Shown: positions 45,071 to 54,201, numbered from the stretch's first letter. The stretch: 64,000 bases of DNA from Microvirga pudoricolor (GCF_016892705.1 NZ_JAFEMB010000009.1:78709-142708), one strand, 5' to 3'. Notes: a model not told the origin generated them from the letters alone. A program made the numbers and translations.

Positions 45071-47266
45071 ATGAAACGTCCCATTCACCGTTCCGTCGTC
45101 ACCGGCCCGCTCGCCGCGCTCCTCCTGTCAGGCACCGCCCTCAGCGCTTCCGCGGCCGAATATTTCGACCGCATCGCGAGCTTCCCGATCACGGCGAATA
45201 TCCCGGCCGATGCTGACCAGAAGGGCGAAACCGTGGCCGAGATCATCTCGGCGAGCGACGACGGAAACCTGCTGGTCTATACGGACAGCCCCCGTAAGGA
45301 GATCGGCTTCATCGACATCACCGATCCGGCCAATCCGAAGCCCGGCGGCAAGCTGGCGGTGGGCGGCGAGCCGACGTCCGTCAAGGTCGTCGGCCCCATG
45401 GCTTTCGTGGCGATCAACACCTCGGAGAGCTTCACCAGCCCGAGCGGCAAGCTGGTTCTGGTGGACCTGAAGGCGCGCACGGTCACGGCCGAATGCGCCC
45501 TGCCGGGCCAGCCGGATTCCGTGGCCGCCCATGCGGGCCTCCTGGCGATCGCCATCGAGAACGAGCGCGACGAGAAGGTTAATGACGGTGCCCTCCCGCA
45601 GATGCCTGCCGGTTCCCTGGTCATCGGAGCCTTGAACGGCAGCGGCGTCGATTGCGCGGCGCTGAAGACCGTGTCCCTCACAGGTCTCGCAGGCGTCGCC
45701 GGAGAAGACCCGGAGCCGGAATTCGTCGACATCAACGACGAGGGCAAAATCGTCGTCACGCTGCAGGAGAACAACCATATCGCCGTGGTGGACGGCAAGA
45801 CCGGCAAGGTCGATGCTCATTTCACAGCCGGGGCCGTGGACCTGAAGAACATCGACACCAAGCGCGACGGCCGGATCAGCCTCACCGATTCCAAGACCGG
45901 CGTGGTTCGTGAGCCCGATGCGGTGCATTGGATCGACGCCAACCGCTTCGTCACCGCCAACGAGGGCGACTGGAAGGGCGGCTCGCGCGGCTTCACGATC
46001 TTCAACAAGGACGGCTCCGTTGCCTACGAGTCCGGCGCGAGCCTGGAGCACGAGATCGTGGCGCTGGGCCACTACCCCGAGAAGCGCAACAGCAAGGGCG
46101 TCGAGATCGAGGGCTTGGAAACCGGCACCTTCGGGGCCGACCGCCTGATCTTCGTGGGCTCCGAGCGCGCCTCCGTGGTGGGCGTCTACAAGGATACGGG
46201 CGGGGCGCCCGAGCTGCTGCAGGTCCTGCCCACGGGTATCGGCCCCGAGGGGCTTGTCACCATCCCGTCCCGCAACCTGTTCGTCGCCACCAGCGAGATC
46301 GACCTGCACGGCGAGGGCGGCGTCGCCCCGCACGTGATGATCTACGGGCGCGCGGAGCGCGCCGCACCGGCCTATCCGACGATCCGCTCCGCGAAAGCCG
46401 CCGACGGACTGCCCATCGCCTGGGGTGCGCTGTCGGGCTTCGTGGCGGACCCGCAGCAAGCCGGCAGGCTCTACGCCGTCACGGACAGCGCCTATGGGGC
46501 CGCCCCCCGCATCCTCACGGTGGACGCCACCGGGAGCCCGGCCCTGATCACGGCGGAGACCCTCGTGACCCGCAACGGCCAGGCTGCCGAGAAGCTGGAC
46601 CTGGAGGGCATCGCGAACGCCCGCGGCGGTGGCTTCTGGCTCGCCTCCGAGGGCAATCTGGAGAAGGGCGTGAGGAACCTCCTCGTCCGCGTGGACGCGA
46701 AGGGCGTGATCCAGGAGGAGGTCTCGCTGCCGGCCGCCCTTGAGGAGGGCGCGAAGAACTACGGCTTGGAAGGCGTGACCGTCACGGGCACCGGCGCGGA
46801 CGAGACCGTCTGGGTCGCCGTCCAGCGCGAATGGGCGGACGACAAGAAGGGCCACGTGAAGCTTCTGGCCTACAAGCCTTCGAGCAAGAGCTGGGGGGCC
46901 GTGAGCTACCCCCTCGACAAGGCGGAGGCCGGATGGATCGGCCTGTCGGAGATGACCGCCGTGGGCGACCGGGTCATCATCATCGAGCGCGACAACCAGA
47001 TCGCCGAGAAGGCGAAGGTCAAGAAGCTCTATGCCGTGCCGCTCGCCGACATGAAGCCCGCGCCTTTGGGCGGTGAGCTGCCGGTGGTGAAGAAGACGGA
47101 GCTGCGTGACCTGCTGCCGGCGCTCAAGGCCCCAAAGGGCTACGTGCTCGACAAGGTGGAAAGCTTCGCGGTGGATCAGGCCGGCGACGCCTATATCGTC
47201 ACCGATAACGACGGTGTCGACGGCTCCTCCGGGGAGACGATCTTCCTCAAGCTGGGCAAGCTGTAA
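45071..47266 (+). CDS. Periplasmic esterase-like/phytase-like beta-propeller protein
   Basis: A 731-residue exported protein with a signal peptide (V-T-G-P-L-A-A-L-L-L-S-G-T-A-L-S-A-S-A). The first half (to about 430) is a beta-propeller of choice-of-anchor I/alkaline-phosphatase type (G-F-I-D-I-T-D-P-A-N-P, V-T-A-N-E-G-D-W). The second half (about 435-731) matches esterase-like phytase domains (L-S-G-F-V-A-D-P-Q-Q, L-D-L-E-G-I-A, G-L-S-E-M, V-E-S-F-A-V-D, Y-I-V-T-D-N-D-G-V). It probably releases phosphate from organic esters, which the Pho box upstream supports. Substrate and catalytic residues are not proven. Confidence 0.87.
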   Translation: MKRPIHRSVVTGPLAALLLSGTALSASAAEYFDRIASFPITANIPADADQKGETVAEIISASDDGNLLVYTDSPRKEIGFIDITDPANPKPGGKLAVGGEPTSVKVVGPMAFVAINTSESFTSPSGKLVLVDLKARTVTAECALPGQPDSVAAHAGLLAIAIENERDEKVNDGALPQMPAGSLVIGALNGSGVDCAALKTVSLTGLAGVAGEDPEPEFVDINDEGKIVVTLQENNHIAVVDGKTGKVDAHFTAGAVDLKNIDTKRDGRISLTDSKTGVVREPDAVHWIDANRFVTANEGDWKGGSRGFTIFNKDGSVAYESGASLEHEIVALGHYPEKRNSKGVEIEGLETGTFGADRLIFVGSERASVVGVYKDTGGAPELLQVLPTGIGPEGLVTIPSRNLFVATSEIDLHGEGGVAPHVMIYGRAERAAPAYPTIRSAKAADGLPIAWGALSGFVADPQQAGRLYAVTDSAYGAAPRILTVDATGSPALITAETLVTRNGQAAEKLDLEGIANARGGGFWLASEGNLEKGVRNLLVRVDAKGVIQEEVSLPAALEEGAKNYGLEGVTVTGTGADETVWVAVQREWADDKKGHVKLLAYKPSSKSWGAVSYPLDKAEAGWIGLSEMTAVGDRVIIIERDNQIAEKAKVKKLYAVPLADMKPAPLGGELPVVKKTELRDLLPALKAPKGYVLDKVESFAVDQAGDAYIVTDNDGVDGSSGETIFLKLGKL

Positions 47267-47309
47267 CGCCCCATGCGCACCGACAGGAGGGGCCGCGCGA
47301 TCCGGCCCC

Positions 47310-48347
47310 TCAGCGCCGCCTGAACGCCTTGAGGAGGGGAACTACGCCGTAATGCACCGCCGGGATCAGAAGGCCGCCGAGCAGGAGGCCGAACGCTCCC
47401 GCGGCGGCGGCCGAGACCAGCCATTCCACGAAGCCGCCGAGCGCCGGGACGGCATGGCCCGCCGCCGAGGACCAGGCCTCTACGGCGTGCCCGGGGCCTG
47501 CGAGGCCATGCTCCTCCAGGCCGTGCAGGATGATGCCGCCGCCCACCCAGATCATCGCGGCGGTGCCCACGATGGCGAGGGTTTGGAGCAGCACCGGCAT
47601 GGCCCCCACGAGGCCGCGCCCGAAACCGCGGGTCATTCCCGCCAGGGCCCGGTCCGAGCCGGTCGGCGGTGTTCCCGCCGGCAGGGTTCGAAGGCCCAAA
47701 ATGCTGGAGACGGGCCGCTCGTTGCAGGCCAGCGCCACGCCGGCGTCGTCCGCCTTCACGATGAGCGCCACCGCCCCGTAGACCAGGGCCGTGATGCCCG
47801 TGCCCACCGCCGCCAGCACCACCGCCTGGGCCCAGAACGAGGCCTCCGGCACCGTCCCGAGGGTGATGGCCATGATCTCGGCCGACAGGATGAAATCCGT
47901 GCTGATGGCGCCCCGCACCTTCTGGTCCTCGAAGGCCTGGGGCGAGACGGGCTGCCCCTCGACCTCCGCCTCGTGCTCGTGCGCCCCATGGGGCGACAGC
48001 GCCTCGAACACCTTCTCGGCGCCCTCGTAGCAGAGATAGGCGCCGCCCAGCATGAGCAGCGGCGTGATCGCCCAGGGCGCGAAGAGGCCGAGCAGGAGAG
48101 CGGCGGGCAGCAGGAAGAGGAGCTTGTTCTTGAGGGACCCCAGCGCGATCTTGCCCACGATGGGCAACTCGCGGCTCGCCTTGAACCCCATGACGTAGCG
48201 CGGGGTCACGGCCGTGTCGTCGATCACCACGCCCGCCGCCTTCACGCCCGCCCGCGCGGCCTGCGCCGTCACGTCGTCCAGGGAGGCGGCCGCCACCTTG
48301 GCCAATCCCGCGATGTTGTCCAAGAGGGCGATCAGGCCGATGCTCAT
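47310..48347 (-). CDS. DUF808 (YedI-type) inner-membrane protein
   Basis: A 345-residue membrane protein with roughly eight hydrophobic segments. The opening L-I-A-L-L-D-N-I-A-G-L-A-K-V-A-A-A-S-L-D and the sequence A-A-G-V-V-I-D-D-T-A-V-T-P-R-Y-V-M-G are diagnostic of DUF808, as are L-M-L-G-G-A-Y-L-C-Y-E-G-A-E-K and D-F-I-L-S-A-E-I-M-A-I-T. Function is unknown. It stands alone, converging with the phytase-like gene. Confidence 0.93.
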   Translation of the reverse strand: MSIGLIALLDNIAGLAKVAAASLDDVTAQAARAGVKAAGVVIDDTAVTPRYVMGFKASRELPIVGKIALGSLKNKLLFLLPAALLLGLFAPWAITPLLMLGGAYLCYEGAEKVFEALSPHGAHEHEAEVEGQPVSPQAFEDQKVRGAISTDFILSAEIMAITLGTVPEASFWAQAVVLAAVGTGITALVYGAVALIVKADDAGVALACNERPVSSILGLRTLPAGTPPTGSDRALAGMTRGFGRGLVGAMPVLLQTLAIVGTAAMIWVGGGIILHGLEEHGLAGPGHAVEAWSSAAGHAVPALGGFVEWLVSAAAAGAFGLLLGGLLIPAVHYGVVPLLKAFRRR

Positions 48348-48458
48348 GGGGTCTCCCGTCGATGGTCCCGCGCAGCTAAAGCAAGGGATCCGGTTTCGAC
48401 AAGTTCTGCAGGGGCAGATGGTTCGGATTTCGCGTCGGATCGTGGAGAGAAGCGGCTC

Positions 48459-48980
48459 TCAGGCCGCCTTTCGCGCCAGGTAGAGGTCGTCCGGCGTCTT
48501 CGAAATCCGCCCGTAGCGCACCAGCGTGTTCAACGCCTGCGCCACCCGCGCCTCGATGCGTTTGCCGCCGCGCTTGAACCCGCGCGCGATGGCCGCCGCG
48601 TCCATGGGCCGGTTCGCCCCCGACAAGGCGACCTCGACCGCGAGAGCGTCCTCGTTGCGATCCTTGGGGAAATCGGGCAGGGCCCGGTCGATGGCGATGA
48701 CGTTCGACCTCAGTTCCAGCTCTCCGGCCGGGGCGGCCGCCGCCTTGGCGAAGCGCGGGACCTGGTAATCCGGCCGCAGCCAGCGCACATGCCCCGCCGC
48801 CTCCTCCCGCGCCCGCTCGGCGTTGAGGGCCACGAGGCGTTCGAGAACCTCCTCGTCGGAGAGCGTTTCGGGCCAGCCATAGGCCTGGAACACGAGCCGG
48901 TCGAGGCGCTCGTGCAACTCCTTCAGGATAAGGATGAGGCCCTGGTCCTTGATGCGCTCCTCGTCGGGCGTGAGGGGCAT
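48459..48980 (-). pseudogene. C-terminal fragment of the MmeI-like restriction-modification gene
   Basis: 173 codons from MPLTPDEERI. The segment I-K-D-Q-G-L-I-L-I-L-K-E-L-H-E-R-L-D-R-L-V-F (broken here for length) followed by A-Y-G-W-P-E-T-L-S-D-E-E-V-L and H-V-R-W-L-R-P-D-Y-Q is the usual C-terminal end of large single-chain DNA methyltransferases of the MmeI-like class. It is cut off from the rest of the gene by the family-B repeat at 48997-49120 and lies in a different frame from the middle fragment. The frame is open to 49106, but those codons come from the repeat. Confidence 0.8.
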
Positions 48981-48996
48981 CGCGGACTCCACCGGC

Positions 48997-49120
48997 CCTC
49001 TCCCCCCTTGTGGGGGAGAGTTGGAGAGGGGGGTGTGTGCGCGACGCTCCGAGAGGTTGGCGCTCACACCCCCACCCCGGTCGCTTGCGCGACTCGACCT
49101 CCCCACAAGGAGGAGGGGGA
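48997..49120. repeat. Dispersed inverted repeat, family B, copy 2 (inside the RM gene)
   Basis: CTCTCCCCCCTTGTGGGGGA at the left, GCTCACACCCCCACCCCGGT in the middle and CTCCCCACAAGGAGGAGGGG at the right, matching the copy at 42107-42234. It lies between two segments that should be contiguous in the protein, so it appears to be an insertion. Confidence 0.8.
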
Positions 49121-50035
49121 CGAGCGGCGCGCCGCCTCCATCACCTTCAGCTTCTCCAGAACGTTGTACATCTGCGTCAGCGTCAGCTTCGGATGCTCGG
49201 CTTGGCGGCTTTTGCGAAACGCATCGAGCTCTTCGGCAACGGCGCGGATTTGGGCTTTGAGGGAGTCGGGTGGGTCGGGGAAGGGGAACGTTTCAAAGCA
49301 TTCCGTATGATTATAGGTGGGGTCATTGCCAGCTCCAAGCCAGCCGCCTGTTCTTAGTGAGTAAACAATGTGAATGCGTGACGAGAGAATGCCCAACACT
49401 GCTGGATCGTCACTAGCGATGATAACAATTTTGCTTTCTGAAATTACATTCGATTCAAGAAACGAAAATATGCGATGTTTTGCAGTTCGCGCTGTACCTA
49501 TGTACTTATCAAGATCGCATAATGCATCACGTTGTGATGCATGAGTGCGGCCAAACCACCACCAATTTTCTCTACGAAATTGCTCTCTATTTTGGTCGCG
49601 TTCAGGCTTTACGTGTGTTAAAAGATGTTGATAAATTTTAGGATACTCCTTTCGAACTGTATCTTGTCCGAGCGGATATAAATCTAAAGCGTATCGACTG
49701 CGATTTCCTTGAACGAGATCCTTCCCGTTCATGTATGGCCGAACTATTTGTTCTGCGTTGTCCGCACATGCACTAGTAAGTTCGTTCTTTAGAATTGCAT
49801 CGATTACAAAGCCTTGTCCGTGAAGTTTGTATCCCATGTAAGCAAGACTTTTGTCAGCTAAGAGCGATGAAACTCTGGTAACATCCACGCCCACCGTCAA
49901 ATCCGCATTGATCCGCCCTATCCGCGCCCTCAGCTCCACCACCGGCTCATCCGTCTCCAGCCCGCTCTCGCGCACCACCTCGTGCAGCCCGCCTTCGCGT
50001 TCGCCTTTCTCGGCCACCGTCATGGCAATCCGCAC
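49064..50035 (-). pseudogene. Middle fragment of the MmeI-like gene (target-recognition region)
   Basis: An open frame of 323 codons, in the same frame as the larger upstream part and separated from it only by the amber codon at 50063-50065. It begins V-R-I-A-M-T-V-A-E, continues with V-K-L-H-G-type sequence (Y-K-L-H-G-Q-G-F-V-I) and P-Y-M-N-G-K-D-L, and ends L-T-L-T-Q-M-Y-N-V-L-E-K-L-K-V. The last ~18 codons (S-S-L-W-G-G-R-V-A-Q-A-T-G-V-G-V) are read from the family-B repeat. About 49310-49880 is markedly AT-rich, as expected for an exchanged target-recognition domain. Confidence 0.8.
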
Positions 50036-50062
50036 CGCTGCCGCGTCTTTCGAGGCTTTCGT

Positions 50063-52033
50063 CTACGGGTGGTCCGGGATCGCCATCACGAGGGAGACCG
50101 GCGGTTTGCCGTCCAGGCGCTTCTTCATCACCCGGCGGGAGAACTCCTGCGTGATGGAGTTGGTGGTGACGAACCCGAAGCGGCGCAACGTCGGGTCCTT
50201 CGCCGTCAGGATGTCCGCCGCGCGGTCCCACCAGTACATGACGAAGTCGGCGCTGTCGTTCATGTGCTTGTGCGTTGTCCAAAGTGCCTCGGTATAGGCG
50301 TCGCCGAGACGGGCGCGGATGTCCTTGCCGCCGATGAACGGCGGGTTGCCCACGATGAACTCCGCCTCCGGCCAGACGGGCCTGCGCGCGTTCGGATAGG
50401 TTTCAACGTCCGCCCCGTCTTTCTCCACCGCTTGCTTCACCGGGTAACTGTCCCAGGTCAGCACGGCGTCGTAGCCCCGGCGGGTGCCGAAATTGATATT
50501 GGCGAACGCGCGTAGGATCGGCTCGCTCGGGTGGGATTTTCGCGTGCGGTAATGCTGCTGGAGATACCCGATCCAGATCACCAACTCGGCGATGGCGGCC
50601 GCGCGGGGGTTGATCTCGAGGCCGAGGAACTGGTGCGGATCCACGCTCTCGCGCTCGAGCAGCAGGCTCTCCGTCTCACCGAGTTGCGCCAGCGTTTCCA
50701 GCACCTCGCCCTCCAGCTTCTTCATGAGCTCCAGGGCCACGTAGAGGAAGTTCCCGGTGCCGCAGGCGGGGTCGAGCACCCGCGTCGAATAGAGCTGCGC
50801 ATGGAACGCCCGCACGGCCGCGACGGCCGCCTTGTCGTCGCCGGTCTCCTTGGCGTGCTCGGCCTTGAGCAGCGCCTTCTGCCAGTCCTCGCGCAGGGCC
50901 TCCATCACGGTGACCTCCACGAGGCGCTGCACGTAGGCGCGGGGGGTGTAATGGGCGCCGAGGCGCTTGCGCTCCGTCTTGTCGAGAGCCTGCTCGAGCA
51001 GCGTGCCGAAGATGGCCGGGTCTACGTCGTGCCAGGAATGCTTCGCGGCCGCGAGCAACTCGCCGATGTCCTCGCGCCCGAGGGCGAACACGGTGCTGTC
51101 GCTGAACAGGCCGCCGTTGAAGCGCCGGATGCGCGCCTCGACCACGTGGCTGAACTCCTCGCCCTTCTCCATCTCCTGCCACAAGGCCTTGAGACGGTGG
51201 GGAAAATGCGAGGGGTCCTGCTCGCTCTTCTGCAGCAGCGCCTTGAAGCTGTCGGGCGGCAGCAGTTCCACGTCCTCGGCGAACATCGTGAACAGACAGC
51301 GCATGAGGAAATGCGCGACGTCTTCCGTCCCGCATCCGCGCTGCTCCAGGGCCTTGCTCACTCCGGCCAGCCGGCCGGCGATGTCGCGGGTCACCCGGGC
51401 GGCTTCCCGGGCCGGATCGAGGCTGTGTGGCTCCTCCCAGACCTTGCGCAGCCGCTCCCGGATCAACGGATCGCGCAGATCCTCCAGGTCGATGCGGAAA
51501 CCGTTGCGGTCCGGGTAGTGGCCGTAAGCCCGGCCCGTTCCCGTGAAGTCCGCATAGAGCTCCAGGCAATGGCCCACATCGCACAGGATGATGAAGGGCG
51601 GGGCCGCGTGGTCGGCATCGAGGAGGAAGACATAGGCCTCCGCCTGCTGGCGGGCGTTCTTCATCAGGACGTCCCAGCCCCGCGCGGCGCCGCGGCGGCC
51701 GAGGGTCCGCGGCTCAATTCCCGGGCGCGGAAGCTCGCCCGGAATCGCCTTGACGCGGCCCGGCAGGCGTGACTGCTTGGCTTCCAGGATGAAGGCATTG
51801 CGCTTGTAGAGATCGATCCGTTTCGGCGTCTGAAGCGGCTCGCTCCCGCGAGGCCGCACCGCGCGCTCGAACGCGTAGTCGTTGCGCCTCGGGTCGGGGC
51901 CCGACGGCTCCGGCGGCGCCACGCCGATGACGGCGCACAGCTCGGAGAGAAACATCTGGAAATTGGCCCGCTCGGCCCCGCCCTCGCCAGGGGACCAGCG
52001 GCGGATGAAATGATCGACGTCGGAAACAGGCAA
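50063..52033 (-). CDS. N-terminal part of the MmeI-like protein: nuclease plus DNA methyltransferase
   Basis: 656 codons ending at an amber stop. Residues 74-86 (R-I-D74-L-Y-K-R-N-A-F-I-L-E84-A-K86) form a D...ExK nuclease motif; a helical linker follows. The N6-adenine methyltransferase domain has V-L-D-P-A-C-G-T-G-N-F at 419-429 and N-P-P-F at 563-566. Start is probably the TTG at 52033; no strong ribosome site is visible. In intact relatives one polypeptide cuts and modifies DNA. Here the C-terminal specificity part is separated (see the spanning pseudogene). Confidence 0.82.
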   Translation of the reverse strand: MPVSDVDHFIRRWSPGEGGAERANFQMFLSELCAVIGVAPPEPSGPDPRRNDYAFERAVRPRGSEPLQTPKRIDLYKRNAFILEAKQSRLPGRVKAIPGELPRPGIEPRTLGRRGAARGWDVLMKNARQQAEAYVFLLDADHAAPPFIILCDVGHCLELYADFTGTGRAYGHYPDRNGFRIDLEDLRDPLIRERLRKVWEEPHSLDPAREAARVTRDIAGRLAGVSKALEQRGCGTEDVAHFLMRCLFTMFAEDVELLPPDSFKALLQKSEQDPSHFPHRLKALWQEMEKGEEFSHVVEARIRRFNGGLFSDSTVFALGREDIGELLAAAKHSWHDVDPAIFGTLLEQALDKTERKRLGAHYTPRAYVQRLVEVTVMEALREDWQKALLKAEHAKETGDDKAAVAAVRAFHAQLYSTRVLDPACGTGNFLYVALELMKKLEGEVLETLAQLGETESLLLERESVDPHQFLGLEINPRAAAIAELVIWIGYLQQHYRTRKSHPSEPILRAFANINFGTRRGYDAVLTWDSYPVKQAVEKDGADVETYPNARRPVWPEAEFIVGNPPFIGGKDIRARLGDAYTEALWTTHKHMNDSADFVMYWWDRAADILTAKDPTLRRFGFVTTNSITQEFSRRVMKKRLDGKPPVSLVMAIPDHP

Positions 52034-52508
52034 GGTTGTGCATACCCAGGCGAATAATCCAAGGTTGCATCATGTAATACTATAACTTTTAGTTGTCGAA
52101 TCTTTTCGTGCAATCGCTCCTGCACGATGACACGGGTGCTACAGAGGCTTGATGGCCGAAGGGGATATGGGCTGAGCGTCTGTTGCGGATTCCCACGCAG
52201 CAGACCACCCAGCGAGGCTTTCATTCATCACGAGCGGTGCGAGGGCCGCGTCGGGAAAAAGCCCGTGCAAGACGGCAATCGACAGGCCTGTCCGCGTCTG
52301 TGGTCGGCGGGCTCCATCCGGAGACGGTCCATGGCCGAAAGCCTGCCGCTGCCGGTGCGGATCGAGGCGGAGGGTCGTGCGGGGCTGATCTGCGCGGGTG
52401 GGAAATCGGCGAGCGGGGTGCTGAAAGGCACCTATCCCGCGGCCGAACCCGATCCGCCGACGATCCTGCGGGGTGTCGCGCGGTCCGACCGCGCATCCAG
52501 CATCGGGA
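52034..52508. other. Intergenic region between the RM gene and the PraR-like gene
   Basis: About 475 bp. The left 90 bp are AT-rich and probably hold the RM gene promoter. The rest contains overlapping Arg/Pro-rich frames on both strands that do not look like proteins. I see no other feature. Confidence 0.4.
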
Positions 52509-52976
52509 TCACGAGTTGCGTGCGTAGGCCCGCCGAGGGGAATGTCCCCGCCCATTGAGGGGCGCGGCGATCCCATCGCCCTTCTCGAGGCCAGCCGACG
52601 CGCGGGCCATGTTGATGAGGGCGCGGCGCATGTCCGCGTTGCTGATGGCGTTGAAAGCGCTGAGAAGTTCGATGCTGTCCTTCTGGGACAGGAACTCTTC
52701 GATCTCCTGGACGATCGGGCTGCCTTCCTTGGTCTTGCGCTCGCCGTCCTGGCCTTCGAAGAAATAGGTCACCTGAACGCCGAGGATGTCGCCGATCTCC
52801 TGCAGGCGTCCGGAGCCGACGCGATTGGTGCCCTTCTCGTACTTCTGCACCTGCTGGAACGTCAGGCCGAGCGCCTCGCCCAGCTTTTCCTGGGACATGC
52901 CGATCAGGGTCCGGCGCGCGCGGATGCGGGCACCGATGTGACGGTCGATCGGGCTCGGTGACTTCTTCGTGTCCAT
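52509..52976 (-). CDS. PraR/PhrR-like XRE transcriptional regulator
   Basis: A 155-residue regulator. After a short leader (P-S-P-I-D-R-H-I-G-A-R-I-R-A-R-R), the HTH domain reads G-M-S-Q-E-K-L-G-E-A-L-G-L-T-F-Q-Q-V-Q-K then Y-E-K-G-T-N-R-V-G; the C-terminal part (I-V-Q-E-I-E-E-F-L and A-L-I-N-M-A-R-A) is helical. This matches the PraR/PhrR group of rhizobia. In R. leguminosarum PraR represses quorum sensing and genes for secreted RTX-type adhesins and glycanases, notable given the RTX genes here; regulation of them is only inferred. Confidence 0.87.
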   Translation of the reverse strand: MDTKKSPSPIDRHIGARIRARRTLIGMSQEKLGEALGLTFQQVQKYEKGTNRVGSGRLQEIGDILGVQVTYFFEGQDGERKTKEGSPIVQEIEEFLSQKDSIELLSAFNAISNADMRRALINMARASAGLEKGDGIAAPLNGRGHSPRRAYARNS

Positions 52977-53382
52977 CAGGCTTTCCTTTACTGTTCTGGT
53001 ACGACTTTAAGTAACGCTTGTCCACGTAAACTGAACAATACAGCCTTGGACTCACGAGTAAATTACCGTCGGTGGAGACGAAGCATTAACCAATAAACAC
53101 ACCGTCTCATCCGTCAGGTTTAATCCCCTGCCAAGTCGAGCGCACGACACACGTGAGGTTGTAATTCCGATCCCGAAGCCAAAGCATTTAACCGAAATGG
53201 CATATGAGACGAATAACTCTTGCGGGGACCCCCCAAATAGGGAGGTTCGCATCAACAATGCGTGCCTTCTCGGCTTTTTCTTCGCGTAGGCGCATGATTT
53301 CCGCTGAAATTGCCGCGGTGGGAGAGAGATCAGGTGCCCCTGTGGGACGCCCCCTGTGCAAATAGGTCGCGCCCGGCGAATG
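52977..53382. other. Intergenic region upstream of the PraR-like gene
   Basis: About 405 bp, fairly AT-rich from 52980 to 53220, with no convincing reading frame. It presumably holds the promoter of the PraR-like gene. A GGGGACCCCCC stretch near 53224 could form a hairpin. Nothing else is recognised. Confidence 0.4.
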
Positions 53383-54201
53383 TCACGAAGCGGGCTTCCT
53401 CATCCGCAGCGAAAAGGCGAGGGGGATCGCCACGGCACCGTCCGGCAGCCTGAACATGCGACCTTCGGCCGGCACCATGGACGGAAAGAGGCGGTAGGGT
53501 AGGGTCTCGTGCTCGGCGAAGGATTCGAGGACGAGCCCCGAAGCCAGAAGCCCGCCGACGATGTCAGATAGCGGATGATTCCAGTTGTACATGCTGGTCG
53601 GCTCGGCATGCACGTCGCCCGTATAGGATTGCGTCTCGGTCGAGAAGTCCGGTGTCTCCGGGGGCGTGCGCCACGCATAGGTCGTCTCGATGCGTCCGTC
53701 CCGCTCCTCCAGCACCTGGGCGGCAGGGTGGGAGTCGAGAAAATAGAACGTGCCGCCCGGCGCCAGCTTCTGCGCCACGATTTCGGCCCAGGCGCGGATG
53801 TCCGGCAGCCAGCAGATCGTGCCCCAGGTCGAATAAACCATGTCGAAGGACCCTGGAACGGCGCGGGGCGCATCGTAGAGATCGGCCTCGACGAAGGTCG
53901 CGGGCAAGCCGGACCGCCGTGACAGGTCGCGAGCGGCCGCGATGGCCACGGGGGAGAAATCGAGGCCGGTCGCAACGGCGCCCCGGCGCACGAGCGACAG
54001 GGTGTCCATGCCGAAATGACATTGGAGGTGGAGCAGGCTCTTGCCGGCCACGTCGCCGATCTCGCCGGCCTCGATGGGATACAGGGCGTCCTGACCTTTC
54101 AGGAAGCCGTCGACATCGTAGAATCCGGAGGCGTCGCGAACGTGAAGGGCCGCCCGATTGTTCCAGTTCGATAGGTTCGCATCGCGCCAGGATACACTCA
54201 T
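53383..54201 (-). CDS. Class I SAM-dependent methyltransferase
   Basis: A 272-residue Rossmann-fold methyltransferase. Motif I is S-L-L-H-L-Q-C-H-F-G-M-D-T-L-S-L, motif II region is V-A-T-G-L-D-F-S-P-V-A-I, and the post-motif Y-S-T-W-G-T-I-C-W-L-P-D and L-A-P-G-G-T-F-Y-F-L-D are typical of small-molecule methyltransferases. Homologues are often simply called methyltransferase domain 25 proteins; the substrate is unknown. It is monocistronic. Confidence 0.9.
   Translation of the reverse strand: MSVSWRDANLSNWNNRAALHVRDASGFYDVDGFLKGQDALYPIEAGEIGDVAGKSLLHLQCHFGMDTLSLVRRGAVATGLDFSPVAIAAARDLSRRSGLPATFVEADLYDAPRAVPGSFDMVYSTWGTICWLPDIRAWAEIVAQKLAPGGTFYFLDSHPAAQVLEERDGRIETTYAWRTPPETPDFSTETQSYTGDVHAEPTSMYNWNHPLSDIVGGLLASGLVLESFAEHETLPYRLFPSMVPAEGRMFRLPDGAVAIPLAFSLRMRKPAS

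Larger units (their letters stand above)
48459..52033 (-). pseudogene. MmeI-like (type IIL) restriction-modification gene, doubly disrupted
   Basis: Read together, the three fragments make one ~1,160-residue polypeptide with nuclease, methyltransferase, recognition and C-terminal helical parts in the MmeI order. Two lesions break it: TAG at 50063-50065, where D-H-P-(W)-T-K-A-S-K would continue with a one-base change (TGG), and the family-B repeat at 48997-49120, which also shifts the frame. If the amber codon is real, only the 656-residue part with nuclease and methylase motifs could be made, without specificity determinants. A sequencing error could explain the amber codon but not the repeat. 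Confidence 0.75.

Noticed and set aside
45128..46855. A 575-codon minus-strand frame opposite the phytase-like gene
   Set aside because: The plus-strand gene has a signal peptide, Pho box and domain matches; the antisense frame has none.
52127..52558. Open frames on both strands between the RM gene and the PraR-like gene
   Set aside because: Arg/Pro/Gly-rich and without ribosome site or recognisable segments; they overlap the end of the regulator gene.
53052..53258. A 68-codon frame upstream of the PraR-like gene
   Set aside because: No ribosome site, no family resemblance, and placed in what should be the regulator's promoter region.
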